Shown here piece by piece: positions 12,320-23,765 of a stretch of DNA of 64,000 nucleotides. The DNA comes from Gambelia wislizenii (Eukaryota > Chordata > Lepidosauria > Squamata > Crotaphytidae), in NCBI GenBank assembly GCA_030847615.1, contig JAUMIR010000003.1:286682265-286746264 (forward strand). Direction: 5' to 3'. The position numbers and the translations under genes are program-made. How positions within the stretch are numbered: position 1 is the stretch's first letter; each line of letters opens with the position of its first letter. The notes below the pieces were generated by a model, which worked only from the letters and a program-made list of their open reading frames with translations, was not told where the DNA came from and did no database searches.

Positions 12320-13110
12320 AGCAGTACTCTTCTGCATTTCCTGACCTTGGACTGGCTACAGTTTATGCCTGAGACTGGTAGCCAGCTGAGACTGGACATC
12401 GTCATCACGGACAGAGACCAGAAGAAGATCATCATTGTAGATATCACGATCCCCTTTGAGAATAAGAAAACAGCCATGAGGGAGGCCAGAGAATGTAATC
12501 TTCAAAAATATGCCCCTCTGGCTGATGTTTTGAGACAAAGGGGGTACGAGGTCTCTGTCCATGCATTGCTTGTTTGGGCCGGGGGGGCTGGGACCCTGCA
12601 AATGAGCTGGTGCTGAGAGTTTGTGGGGTGGGAAGGCGCTATGCCAAACTTATGCACAGACTAATGGTATCAGATACCATTAGATGGTCTCGAGACATCT
12701 ACATCGAGCACATCTCGGGTCACCGTCAGTATGAGGAACCAGTTTCTGCTCTTGCAGAGAGGGGAAGAAGGGGAAATGATTCTATGTAACTTTTCTATAT
12801 TAGAAAGTATTTATAGTGTATGGTATGCATTATCTGCTGTATATATATATATATATTAGTGATCACATTGTGATTTAAATGTAAAATATATTATTGGTCT
12901 CCTTTTAGTATGTGCTGTTTCTTTAAAAGTTATTTTAATACTTTTAACTTATCCTAGGAATGAGATTTGCTCTGTATGTATTGATTATATTGTTTATTAT
13001 TCTATTGGGCTTTTTTCTGCAATTGCATTCTTTGGGTCTACTATGTATGCTATATTATGTATTATGTTGAACTGTATGTTAAACATTCTTTAATAAACCA
13101 ATTATTCTGT
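12320..13110 (+). pseudogene. 3' end of a restriction-like-endonuclease LINE (R2/R4/NeSL type)
   Basis: The plus-strand frame reads LRLDIVITDRDQKKIIIVDI, then TIPFEN, then NLQKYAPLADVLRQRGYEV. This matches the PD-(D/E)XK pattern R-P-D-x-V...VDVTxPFE of the C-terminal endonuclease carried by early-branching LINEs; the usual Pro is Leu here. A frameshift near 12575 moves the continuation into another frame (WDPANELVLRVCGVGRRYAK, then MVSDTIRWSRDIY and EHISGHRQY) with a stop at 12787-12789. An AT-rich 3' UTR with a (TA)n run at 12840-12857 and an AATAAA at 13091 follows; its end is not defined. Reverse transcriptase and zinc fingers are absent, so the copy is 5'-truncated. The exact clade is not settled. 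Confidence 0.78.
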
Positions 13111-15101
13111 TTTACTTCTTACTGGTTTTGTTTATCTGGAGTTACTGAACCAGCCAAACCTTCTTGCTTCTTTTATCCTGCTGGATACCCTGTGACTGAT
13201 CTGGATTGAATTAACTACTCAACAGCTCTTGTATTCTAAGCACCTGGGACACTTGCTGACTGAAGCATAGGACACCCCTCTCATGAAAGAATACACATTT
13301 GTCCTTACTTCTCTAAGATAGAGATGTCTCCACTTCTACCCAGTGCTTTGATTGCCAGTATTGAGTAGGATTACAGTGGCTTGTTATGAGAACCCTGGGG
13401 TCTAAATATTCCATGAAATATTTGGAGGCATTCCACGGGCTGAAAAGAGAATACAATTCACCACTTGTGTCCATTCCACTAGTTGAAGCACAGAGTTGGA
13501 TACAAGGAGTAACACTGCCATGAATTTAGCTTGAAGCAAAATTTGAAGAGAATTTAGTTAGAGCCTTCCTGTTTAGAGTTTAGATGATTTCTGGGGTGGC
13601 AGGACTTTCAAGTAGTGCCAGTAAAGTTTCTCAAGGAGAAGAGAGACATATTAAGGCTGCTGAACCTGACAGTTGAACCTGTCTATGAACTGGTTATTGA
13701 GACTCATCTTTCTTCTCTGAGTACCAGAGTAGTTCAGGAACTGAGTTTGACTATGGCATTGATACAAAGCAAACACACTGGAACATTGGTAGTTAAAACA
13801 GTGTTTTCAGTTAAAAGTAATTTACCTCTTGGCACTGTCAGCATTTATATTTCAAGTGAGCTTTCAGTCTCTTTGGCTGCTTGAAATTATACTGAACATG
13901 CTGCCCCCATTTTTGTTTGTAGATTCACAAACGTCTTGAGATCCATTGGAAGATAAGGTACCCTCCCCATTAATTTGTTTTAATGTTGTTTGTTTCTCAT
14001 TTTGGTGAAAAGTTTTAATTGTGTGATTCCATTGGAGTCTGACTTACTCGCCTTTCTATAGCTTATAGATTTACATGAGCAGAGAAACTATCTGCTGGCT
14101 GAGTCCCACATGAAAGTTCTACTCTTGGTATTTACAAGTTTTGAAGTGGGAACATATGGTACTATGGTCTACTATGCCAAGGTGTACAGTTCTTGTAACT
14201 GTGCTTGTTACAATGTTCCAAGCATTTGTCAACCACAGCCTACAACATACATCTTAAAGAACTGAAAATAAGTATTTGGTTTATGATTCTAAGCTCCATT
14301 TCAGTATACTCCTGAAATGTTTCTTCTGTAAGAAGTTCCACTAATCTGATTGAAACCCACTGAAGGATGTGACTTTTTAAAAATAAAATGAAATAAGGCC
14401 AGACTGATATTTTTATACAGTATATTACAAGTGACACAACTGATGTTGACTATTTGTAATTTCTTGTACCAAATCACTCTTAACCTCCATACTTATACAA
14501 AATTCAAATTAATTTGCCAGAATGTCATGATTCCTTTCTCTTGGTGTTTACTTTTCACTGTAAGCTATAATGCAGGAATTTGTGCTGAGCCAGGATGCCT
14601 TTCTAGGCAGATATTTATTGCTAACATTGCTCCTTCAGTTCTCTTGCACTGAGAAACATGTGCAAGCATGTAAGTTATTTTGTTGGCTATGTGAAAGCAT
14701 GAATCAATTCTGTAGATCAGTTATTAGGTAAAAAGAAAGCGATGATGATATTACATTTATATTCTATTTATAGGCTTCCATAGGTAACCTGTTGGCCTCT
14801 AATATGAACAGCAAAGCTCATGGTGAAAATGCCCCATGACCTCTGGAGGGCATTTGGGGGCAAAAATGTTTTTATTTTCCCCTCAAATCTTTTTTGACTC
14901 ATGGGAGCTACAAAAATGGCTTCAGTGCTCATATGTGACCTGTGGGCCACAGTTTGTTCACCCCTATTTTAGATGAAAGGAAGACATTCTGAGTTATCAC
15001 AGAAAAGGTGGAGCAATATCTGGGACCACTATGAGGTAGAAGCTAATACCAGGATGTCTACCTTTTTCCATAGTAAGCAGCAAATGAGCCACCTGACAGC
15101 A
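13111..15101. other. No gene; weak dispersed-repeat remnant at about 14765-14968
   Basis: An 89-codon plus-strand frame at 13615-13884 has ordinary amino-acid composition but no domain I recognise and no visible splice context. The GACCTGTGGGCCACAG...TTCACCCC end near 14937-14968 resembles the right end of the element at 41697-41973. Confidence 0.4.
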
Positions 15102-15334
15102 CCTGGGGCCCACTCAGATAGCACAATTAAAGAGCTGTTATTCCACTTTAATTGCCATGGTTCCATCCTATGGCATCCTGGGGCTGGTAGTTTGGTAAGA
15201 CACTAAAGGAACCCTCTGGCTGAGCATTCTAAATGCCCCTCCCTAAAATGGCAATCCTTAGATTCCATAGGATGGAACCATGGAGTTAAAGTGGAATAGT
15301 AGTGCTATAACTATGTAGTGTGAATGGGCCCAGG
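15102..15334. mobile_element. Palindromic MITE, family H (TTGGT / CCATGGTTCC core)
   Basis: CCTGGGGCCCACTCA at the left pairs with TGAATGGGCCCAGG at the right. Inside, TCCACTTTAATTGCCATGG is mirrored by CCATGGAGTTAAAGTGGAA, with CCTGGGGCTGGTAGTTTGGT in the middle. The same core occurs at 27195, 27600, 44820, 57082, 57281 and 61914. The arm structure and lack of coding indicate a hAT-like MITE; a clear 8-bp duplication was not found. Confidence 0.75.
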
Positions 15335-15604
15335 CATCTGCTTCAGCTCCTTATGAGGCAGCAATAAGCAATTTTGCTTAGGATAGGGGGAGAAGAAAAG
15401 CTTGAACAACCAGGTAGCAGGGGAAGCACTCACACAGTAGGAAGAAAGATTGATGGCAGTAGCAACTCTCAGTCTCCCTCCCCAACAGGCTTAGGCAGAT
15501 AATTCTGGAAGTGATGGGGGAGGAGTACGGGGGCATGAGAAGGAATTTTTCAGTGCCAGCTCATATCATGAAATAGCATAAGAGAGAGCAGTAATTCTTT
15601 ACCA
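15335..15604. other. No gene or recognised repeat
   Basis: Purine-rich spacer ending in the ACCA (15601-15604) duplicated by the following LTR. Confidence 0.4.
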
Positions 15605-16516
15605 TGTTAACATGCCCTACTACCCCTCCCTATAATATCTCATAACTGGAAATGTTGGACACTTCAAGGGGCCTAGTAGACTGAGGTGAGCCAAAGTGAG
15701 GTCAAACGGAGGTCACAAGGACCAGGGAAGGTGTCTTGGAAATTTTAGCAAACACACCCAAGGTAGGATTAAGTGGAGCCCCTAGTAAACAACACCATTA
15801 CAGAGGTATATGCTAATCCCCTCTTGGTCCCCCTTGGTAATGTGTCACACATCCTAAACAAATAAATGACCTATGCAACTCATATTCCCAGGAAATATCC
15901 CTTTGCACCTCCTCCTGTCCTCGAATGCAATGTCATAAATGAATCAATTCCTATCTCTCAGCCATCAGCAGCAATCAGCTGAGTTTCAGTTTCCTTTGCT
16001 TATTTGGTGGGAAACCCGTCTAAGCTTTGTTTTAAGCCCAAATACCCCTTCAGGACAGAAAAAATAGTATAAATATTAGCCCCAAACAATAGCAAGGTGT
16101 GCCACTGTAAACAAGAGCTGGCCACTGTCTGTCAGTCCTCCCACCCCCCAGATCGAAGCTTTCAGTGCCACCTTCAGACGTCCGACTGTGCACTTCGCTA
16201 CTCTCAAGACTGGTAACTATAGTCCCATCTTCCAAATTTATACCTCTATCCAACCTTACCACCTTAAACTCTTCAATAGCCTTATGTGGTTCTTGTGAGA
16301 GTATGTTGCATGTGTGAATGCTTTTGTTTTATTTTCCAATAAAAACCATTTATTTCATTTTAACCTGAAGTTCTCTGCAGTTATTACTGGTATACATAGG
16401 TGAAAGGTCCCAAAGTTACCTGCCTCTTGCAGCCTTCCATTTGAGGTAATAATAATCTCCCAAAATAGTAATATCATAAGTGGGGCTCTAAAGTACCCCC
16501 ACCTCTTCCGGTAACA
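15605..16516 (+). mobile_element. Solo LTR, TGTTA...TAACA family, copy 1
   Basis: The 912-bp unit starts TGTTAACATG and ends CCGGTAACA. ACCA is directly repeated at 15601-15604 and 16517-16520, a 4-bp duplication as known for Gypsy and gammaretrovirus-like integration. A TATAAAT box at 16068-16074 and an AATAAA at 16338-16343 lie about 270 bp apart in the order expected of U3-R-U5, giving plus orientation. There is no internal gag-pol on either side, so it arose by LTR-LTR recombination. It aligns along its length with 46237-47129 and more weakly with 21095-21951. Superfamily (ERV or Gypsy) cannot be decided without internal sequence. Confidence 0.88.
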
Positions 16517-16819
16517 ACCAGTTGGAATATTAGTAATAAAGCTTGTTCTCATAACCCCTCTCTTTCTTAATGCTGCCTCATGGAATCTCAATAGTTGGCT
16601 TTCCTATAGAGGAATAGAATGTAGATACATACATAAGAAGGAAAGAATAAAGAAAAAATTCACCCTCTGATTGGCCACTGTAGGAAGCAAGAGACTGGAC
16701 TGGACTGGCAATTGGTATGATTCAGGAAAGTTCTTACATTAGTAGCATAATGTAGATAAAAAAGATTCCATGCATATATACTTAAGTCATTACCTATTTA
16801 CATCTGTTATTTTAATTTA

Positions 16820-17418
16820 GGACATTATCAGACGTGGCAAAAATAGTAGGATCACAATGTCAGGATAGTGCGAATGGATCCCACTATCACACATCATCGT
16901 CATCCTCACATTATTACCCCTTGCTACAGCCACAAAAATGCCGTCCTTTCTCATTCACAGGAGAAGCCGTCAATTGATCACCAATAGCCCAATTTTTGTG
17001 CTATTGACTGCATGCGAAACCATGTTCCATTGTAATTGCGAGATTACAGCATGAATGGGTGGTCCTCAGTGAGAAAACCTCTGGGTGAGAATGAAAAAAT
17101 GAAGCACAGGAGGCTCTTTTTATGAGCTGTCCCCTTTAGTTTGCACACTTTTAGGTTTTTTTCAATTAAGGGATTTTTGGAGTTTTAAGTGCGCTCCCAT
17201 CTTCTCACGAGAACAGCCAAAATCTCACCCATGCCAAATCATGGAAGTAAACTCCTGTTCTTGAAGTGTTAGTGGTCTTCATGTGATAATTCCATGGTGT
17301 TTCTTTCATGTGATCACAGCTACATGTGATCATAAATGTTATAATGCCACAATGTTCCTGCTATCTTCATTTGTGGAACTACAGTACAGTGTTTTTAGAT
17401 GCTAGTCTGATAATGTCC
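16820..17418. mobile_element. Non-autonomous DNA element, GGACATTATCAGAC-end family, copy e
   Basis: Left GGACATTATCAGACGTGGC and right AGTCTGATAATGTCC are well-preserved inverted repeats. The interior has GTCAATTGATCACCAATAGC near 16970 and TCTCACGAGAACAGCC near 17205, both shared with the 6994 copy. Flanks are TTA and ATA. No transposase frame. Confidence 0.82.
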
Positions 17419-19807
17419 ATAGTTAAACAGTGAATCTACAATTCTAAAAATCCTCAGCCCATCACTGGCTAAAGGATTCTGGGTACTGTAATTCAAAAAC
17501 TGGGTAGTGTTCTCTGCTCTGCTACTGATCATGTTGATGACTGATGACACCATTCACTTGTGCAGTATTTTTGATCATCATACATGGATATAATCAGCCT
17601 AATTCTGAATAAAAATAACTGCAAATAAATTGAGAGGTGTATCCTAAACCAAAGTGGTTTGAGGATTACATTTTAGCTGCTTTGGAGATTACTGTGTCAG
17701 AGACTGTGCCATATCTAATTCCTGTTTACAGTTCTGATTGAGAAATTATTCTTCAGAAAGCAGAGAGCCATGAAGTATCTAATTTCAGTTTTAAACTTAC
17801 TGTGGCAACTATATTATGTCATGCCTGAGTGGTGGGTGGATATCTGCTATGCTACTGTAGACAACTAAGTTTATTTAAGATGTCAGATATAGCTTGAATT
17901 ACATGAATTGTGTTCCCAAAAATGAACAACCAATACTTCAGCCCATAAATATTTCAGTTTCCATTTCGCTCCAAGGTAAGCTAGAAGCAAAATATTGTAA
18001 TCCAAACCATTTGGAGAAGTGTTGAGATGTTCTTTGGTTTTTACAGTAGCAGAGATCATGATGTTAAAATCAGAATGAAAAGAAAAGACAATTTTGTTTG
18101 GTACAGTTTTAAATTTTGCACAGCCACATTTGGCTTTTTCATTGGTGCTGTTCACTGTATATGCCAAATGTTAATTTAAAATTATAGAATTTATTTACTT
18201 GTGAAACACTCAATTCAGGATGTTTGCTATTTAACATCCAGATCCAGGAGATGGGTAAATTAATCTTCTGGCCAGGTTTTCTCTTATGCGCCTCCTTAAA
18301 GGTTGGTACTGAAAATACATATTAGATAAGATGCTACGTAATGACAAAGTAAGGACCTGTCTACACCATCAAATACCCCAAATCCCTAGCAAATGCCTCA
18401 AAATCTGCTGCAATCAGGCCACATGTGGCATGGCCTTTCCCCTGAATCTGGGGCTTATCTGGCCACACGTGGCATGGTCCAGATTCCCAGCATTTGGGGG
18501 TATATTGCAAGGATGTGCATTATATGGGATTTGGGGTTTTCCATGGACTTTTGTTTTGTCCATCTGTCCCATTCCTTCAATTCCTTCCTCTTGCTCAAGG
18601 ACAGTCTTCTGTATGTATGCACTGTATGTTTTAAATAATTTGCCTTCCTCCCAATTCTGGAGCCAGAATGTCCAGATCACAATGCAATTTAGAAAACATA
18701 GATAACTAAAATACAGTACATTTTTGGAGTAATTTACAGTACATTAAAATTATGATATTAAAAGACAGTTAAGCAATCACCGTGTTAAAACAAGCCCCAA
18801 ATTAAAACAGAGGGACAAACACATCCTATATCAAAAGCCCCTTCCTCAGCAGCAAGTGAGTGCATTACCAAAAGACTGCTTGAATAAAAAGGTATTTGCC
18901 AAGCTGTTCCCAGCTGGGTGAGTCTGAAATGGGACCACATCTTTTTAGGGCAGGAATGGAGAACACTGCAGTCCTCTGGATGTTGCTGGCCTTAGCTTAG
19001 CCCTGGCCACCAGAGCCAATACTAAGGGAACATGGGAATTGCTGGCTCCACTCAGGAAGTATATTTCCTAATTTTTGTTCTATCTCCAAAAGGAAAACAC
19101 ATTTCTAAGGGGAAACAAAATTCTTTATTCAGCTCTGGAATTGATAGAGCCTGACACCCCTTCAACCTACTTTACTCTGAAAGAAGTAAACATAACAATA
19201 ATTTATTTTCTCAATTTTCAGCTGCACAAACAACATTTTGTCATTGGCATCCTATTTCTCAAAGTAGTTTGTGTCTTTTATGGTCCCAGTGTCATAAAGC
19301 AGCAGCCACTTTTGTTTTTATAAGGAAGCTGCATACTGAGCAATTTCTATTCACTGACATTCAGAATGACATGGAGACTTTATGTGTATGAGGTAAGACA
19401 CTGTCCTATGGGGTATATGTGTGTTGTGTGTCAGAGGTGAGCTGTTCCAGTGAAACTGTAGGAGCATAGCCTCAAGCCTCTAGGCTGCTAAGGTTGGGGA
19501 GGTCTAATAAATTATATAACTCTTGGACACACTCCAATATCACTGCCAGTGTGATCTATCTGTAATGGTGGTACATTTTTTTCAAAGGAGAAAATTCATT
19601 TTGTGTAACATGTGCCTCTCATATTTTAGAATCCTAGGCCAGTGTGAGCATTACCTCATACTTATAGTTGCTAAATATACTCAGTGCACTTGCTGAATGA
19701 TGGGTCTTTGTTTCTATATGGCCACTGGGAATCTATTAGGTTGTGAAATAAATGTATTGTTTCATCACTCAGGAACAAGGTGGCAAATGGGCTGGGAAGA
19801 TGACCTA
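17419..19807. other. No gene; short internal duplication at about 18415-18485
   Basis: GGCCACATGTGGCATGG (18418) recurs as GGCCACACGTGGCATGG (18461), a local direct duplication of a palindromic motif. The AGGACCTGTCTACACC at 18351 looks like an element end, but I found no matching right end. The frames at 18331-18705 on both strands follow this repeat. A fragment with TGCTGGCC...CCCTGGCC near 18975-19010 may be a further remnant of the repeat at 60097. Confidence 0.4.
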
Positions 19808-20397
19808 TGTGATGGCCAGCCAGGCTGAGGACTCAGGAGACGAGGGGGCTGTGCCAGCTCCAGCAGAGCTGGCTGAGTCAGAACCTAGCCCTGCTATGAC
19901 AACTACAGCAGAGCCCATGTCTCAGCAGCCTAACCTCCCCCAGCACAGGTTCCAGGCCTAGGAGACATAGAGGAGCAGGATGAGGAGGTACCTACCTTCA
20001 GTCAGAGAAGATCAGAAAGGGCGATTATATGAGAAATGCTCAGCAATCACCAAACAGCTATGATTAGGAGCTGGGCCAATATAAACAGCTGTGAGACACC
20101 GAGCTTCTTCGTCGGAGTTTGTCTGCATTCCCTGGTGAAAGCATCTGACTCTGACTCCCTTGGCTGCCTGAACCCTTGCCTCTTAGACTTTGGGTTGATC
20201 TGGAACTCTTGACCCTGGACTGGACTCACTGATCTGCTCTCTGGACTCCTGGACCTTTGGCTTGCTAATGAACATTGTATTAGGTACTGTGCTTTAGAAT
20301 AGCTTTGGTGTTGCTGTCAAGCCTTGCATTCTTATCAGCTGCTCGTTTGGCTGCTTTCCCAGACAACCTGCTTCAATTCTGCTATTTATCCATCACA
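19808..20397 (+). mobile_element. Solo LTR with acidic 5' reading frame, copy 1
   Basis: Ends TGTGATGG and CCATCACA are perfect inverted repeats, giving a 590-bp unit. An ATG at its fifth base (19812) opens an acidic, Pro/Ala/Glu-rich frame (MASQAEDSGDEGAVPAPAE) of about 49 codons, ending at 19961. A TATAAA box is at 20080-20085, followed by CT-rich CTTGACCCTGGACTGG-type sequence and a CTGCTTTCCCAG block near 20351 that recurs near 49600 in the related LTR at 48979. No target duplication longer than TA is visible. I infer a Gypsy-like LTR; a coding terminus overlapping the LTR is an alternative. Confidence 0.65.
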
Positions 20398-20474
20398 TAG
20401 GATGGAAGAATCAACATACACATACAAGGATATCCCAAGTCATTTTGTTGCTCGGTGCAGAAAAGCAATTGATG

Positions 20475-20851
20475 CATACCCTCCAACATTTCACAGGTGA
20501 AAACAGGGACACATGTGGCCAAGCAACATCAGAGTGTGGTCAAGACGGCAACCATTTTTAGTAAGAAAGAACACACAAACTAGGAGATGCTGCAGCAGTT
20601 GGCTTTTGCTTGAGCCTACTGGGAAGAGCAAGAGTCTGCCTCCTATCCTCTCCCCCCTGCTGAGTTAATTGAGGGCAAACTACTTTTGCACTTTAAACTC
20701 AGTTTGCAGCAATTGAAGTAAGCTTAGGACAAAAGGGGAAAGTGCACGGAGGATAGAGAAATTGGGACATTTTAGATGCAGTCAAAAAAGTGGGACAACA
20801 GAGGATTAATTGGGGCTGTCACAGCCAAATCAAGACAGTTGGAAGTTATAG
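20475..20851. mobile_element. hAT-like MITE with ATACCCTCCAAC ends, copy 1
   Basis: CATACCCTCCAAC on the left pairs with GTTGGAAGTTATA on the right. Allowing one mismatch, an 8-bp duplication ATTGATGC / AGTGATGC flanks the ends, the length known for hAT insertion. A second copy lies at 39187-39512 with shared blocks AGGCTGCAGCAGTT-like, TTTTGCACTTT and ACTCAGTTTGCAG. No coding frame. Confidence 0.7.
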
Positions 20852-21094
20852 TGATGCTCCCACCATTCAAGACAAGTTGTAGAGTTCCAAAAGCCAGCCA
20901 AGCTATCTTGGTATATCAAGTAGAAAGTGTCATTAATAACCTGCACCATCTATGACAGTAAAACTATTATAATAACAAAGTAAATCACTAACAACTTGTT
21001 GACCTCTTACAGCATCCAAAATCTGCTCTCTGAGGTAGATGCTTCACTCCATCTAATAACAGGGTTGGATATGACCAGTTGGATCTTTTCACAG
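20852..21094. other. No gene or recognised repeat
   Basis: Spacer between a MITE and the diverged LTR. Confidence 0.4.
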
Positions 21095-21951
21095 TGTTAC
21101 CTATCCTGACAGCAGCCATTTTGGAATATCAAACAGTTGGCTATATTTACCAATTTGGTTAAGGTGGCCATCCATGTGGTTTCAGGTAGACCAGGGCCTC
21201 CCTAATACCAGGGTGGGATTCATGCAAGACCAGGGGAAGGGCCTTTGGAAATTTCCCAAAACAAAACACTCAAGTAAGACTCAACACCTGGAGGTGAGTC
21301 AATCACTAATCCACTCAATAATAGCAAGAATAGCAAAATTATTGCTTGTGAAATGGAATCTTCCTCTCCTACTCCACTCTAACAAAAGACCTTGCCTGTT
21401 TCCTATTTAATTCCAAAAGTATCTATCATTAACGATCATTCACTGTTTTGAAGTACCTATTGTTTTGTCCTGGGAACCTCTGAAAACCATTGTATTTCAC
21501 TCAAAATCCTATTCAGGGGAATTATTTGATGTAAATAGCACCCTAAAACATCATCAAATTGCAAACAGTTCCCCTTGCTTTTGACTCCACATTGTCCATA
21601 GTCAGTCCATTGTCCAGACCTCCTCGTTGTTGGTTTACTTTGTAATCTCCGCTCTGCAAGATTGGTACAGTATAACCCACCACCCCCTTACTTTATTCTT
21701 TTATCCAAATACTTTCTACTACTTTTGATAGCCTTGTGTGAGTGTCTGAAGCCTGAGTGTGTGTGTGAATGCTGTTACTGTTAATTTCCAATAAAGATCA
21801 TTTAATTGTACCTTTTGGCTTAGAGTCTCCTCTTTAGTACCTGTATACATAGGTGAAAAGGTCCTGCTGTTGCCCATCCTCTCACTGCCGTAAATGAGCT
21901 AATTAAATATTCCCTATTTTAATATTTGAACATTACAATTCGGGTAAAAAT
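21095..21951 (+). mobile_element. Diverged solo LTR related to the TGTTA...TAACA family, copy 3
   Basis: Begins TGTTACCTATCC; the right end (GGGTAAAA) is degraded. Shared with the copies at 15605 and 46237 are a TTTCCAATAAAGATCATTT polyadenylation block (AATAAA at 21790-21795), TATACATAGGTGAAAAGGTC near 21845, and the order of blocks between. The TATA box has decayed. It is an older or separate subfamily member; the boundaries are approximate. Confidence 0.65.
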
Positions 21952-22157
21952 AGGATGGAGATACATACTGGAGATACATACTGTCAATCTGTTAACATCT
22001 GCCAGCAAGTTGCTAATAAAGTTACAGTACAGAAGCTGGTTAGAACAGTTGGCAGCACTGCTTGGAACAGGGGTGGTCAGATGTCACACCCCTCTCTTCT
22101 GATTTGTTTTTCCTAGAAGCTCCAAGGACCACTTAAGTAGAACCATGTACAAATACT

Positions 22158-22220
22158 TGAAGAAGAAGGAGGAGGAGGAGGAGGAGGAGGAGGAGGAGGA
22201 GAAGAAGAAGAAGAAGAAGA
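22158..22220. repeat. (GAG)n/(GAA)n microsatellite
   Basis: A run of GAG triplets passes into GAA triplets. It gives long Glu/Lys, Ser or Leu runs in reading frames on both strands (22084-22525), which are not genes. Confidence 0.95.
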
Positions 22221-22557
22221 TATACATGTGTACCTGTACACATGCACAAGCCTGCAAGCACACACATACACACAGCCACAGCCTTTTCTTTGAGGGCGTC
22301 TGCTCCAAAACTGTTCTCCCTCTGCTGTTGTATGTAAAATACTTGCAGGGCAACAGGCCTGTGCAAAGAACTGACCACATAAAACTACTTAAAATTCTAA
22401 AGATAAGAAATATACAAAACCATTGTGCCTGCAGTTTTCTGCAAGAGGTGGAAATGGTGAGGGTGAGAATCCAGCTAGGCATCCAAGAGAGGGAAAGTGC
22501 CAATGATGGAAGAATGGATTGCTAAAGTCACTGAATTAGCCCAAAGTGCCAAATTAA

Positions 22558-22898
22558 GGACATTTTCAGACATGTCTTACCGCGCTAGATGGTTTGGGGA
22601 GAGCTTCGGTGCTGCCGCGTGGCAGGGACTCCATTTTGGACAATGCCGTCCCTCTGGCAAAATTGTCCGTGTCACTTCTGTGTAGGATTGGAGGTGGCCG
22701 CACCATATTTTGCCAGATTTTATTCATGGAAATTGCCCATGAATAAAATATGGCATGGCCGCCTCCAATCCTACACGGAAGTGACACAGACGATTTTGCC
22801 AGAGGGATGGCGTCATCTGAAATAGAGTCCCTGCTGCATGGCAGCGCCAAAGCTCTCCTGAAAGCTTCTAGCGTGGTAAGACATGTCTGAAAATGTCC
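22558..22898. mobile_element. 341-bp foldback MITE with perfect TAA target duplication
   Basis: GGACATTTTCAGACATGTCT at the left is mirrored by AGACATGTCTGAAAATGTCC at the right, and the arms stay complementary to the centre: CACTTCTGTGTAGGATTGGA against TCCAATCCTACACGGAAGTG, and TTTTATTCATGG against CCATGAATAAAAT. TAA flanks both sides (22555-22557, 22899-22901). A 3-bp TWA duplication is known for PIF/Harbinger elements. The few mismatches between arms suggest the youngest foldback copy in the window. Frames on both strands (22497-22970) are palindrome artefacts. Confidence 0.92.
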
Positions 22899-23128
22899 TA
22901 ACTTAGGTTCTAAAGGGCCAATTGAATACTTTTTGAAAGTTTGAAAACCATTTATGGATATTTTGAGCAATAAGAAATCTAATAAGGTAATAATCTGGGT
23001 TATGGTTATTAGTAATATTAGTAGGATTATTTAATTGGACATTTAATAGTAGGATAATACTTTTTGACCTTTTCTCTTTCATTACAGCCAGGATTGGAAG
23101 GTAAGAGCCCTACTGTGTTTTCGTTAAA
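22899..23128. other. No gene or recognised repeat
   Basis: Short AT-rich spacer. Confidence 0.4.
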
Positions 23129-23351
23129 CAGTTGCCCCTTCATATTCGCTTGGGTTTGGTTCTAGGACCCCCCCCCCCCAATGGATACCAAAATCCGTGA
23201 ATACTCAAGTTGCATTATATGCAATAGCATAGCAAAATGGTGTCCCTTATATAAGATGGCAAAATCAAGGTTTGCTTTTTGGATTTTTGTTTTCTTAAAG
23301 AATGTTTTCAAGCCGTGAATACTTAAATCCGTGGATATGGAGGGACAGCTG
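23129..23351. mobile_element. Pogo-like MITE, subfamily A
   Basis: Starts CAGTTGCCCCTTCATATTCG, ends TGGAGGGACAGCTG, with TA at the right flank (23352-23353) and AA on the left. Contains TATATGCAATAGCATAGC and AAAATCAAGGTTTGC, shared with the copies at 37927 and 45726. Confidence 0.85.
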
Positions 23352-23354
23352 TAT

Positions 23355-23460
23355 GTCTTTTCCCTTTCTTTTCTTTTCTCCCCTTTTCTCCCTTTTTACC
23401 TTTCTCTCCTTTTCTTTTTTATTTTTTTTTAATATACATTACATTATGTATTTTTTTTAT
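23355..23460. repeat. Pyrimidine-rich tract
   Basis: Almost pure T/C (CTTTTCTTTTCTCC-type) to about 23430, then T-rich. It may be decayed simple sequence; no other role can be claimed. Confidence 0.7.
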
Positions 23461-23662
23461 TGTAGATTAGATTGTTAGTGCTAAGAAAACCAATCAACCA
23501 ATCGATCAATCAATAAAAAAGAGGGGGGGGGAACAAATCCATTTATTCATGGTGAAAAAAGAATATCTATCTAAATTTAACCTTTTGTGATGAAGTTCTT
23601 TCCCATTCCCTAAATTCCAAAAGAACAAAGAAAAAACCTCTAAACAATGGTTCATGTGGCTT

Positions 23663-23765
23663 TCCAGATATTGTTGTACTAAAACTCCCAGAATTCTTTA
23701 CCATTGGTTATGCTGGGTTGGGCAGCTAGGACCATAGTTCAGAAATGTCTGGAAGCATCACCGTT
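23663..23765. repeat. Palindromic dispersed repeat remnant
   Basis: CCAGATATTGTTGTACTAAA, then ACCATTGGTTATGCTGG, then AAATGTCTGGAAGCATC follows the arm-centre-arm order of the element at 60097-60180. The right arm is diverged. Confidence 0.5.

Noticed and set aside
13615..13884. 89-codon frame with ordinary composition
   Set aside because: Considered as a host exon, but there is no family resemblance and no convincing exon context.
18331..18705. 124-codon plus-strand frame and its minus-strand partner
   Set aside because: Both cover a local duplication with a GGCCACATGTGG palindrome; no domain or splice signals support coding.
22084..22525. Open frames on both strands with long Glu, Lys, Ser or Leu runs
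   Set aside because: They are translations of the (GAG)n/(GAA)n microsatellite.
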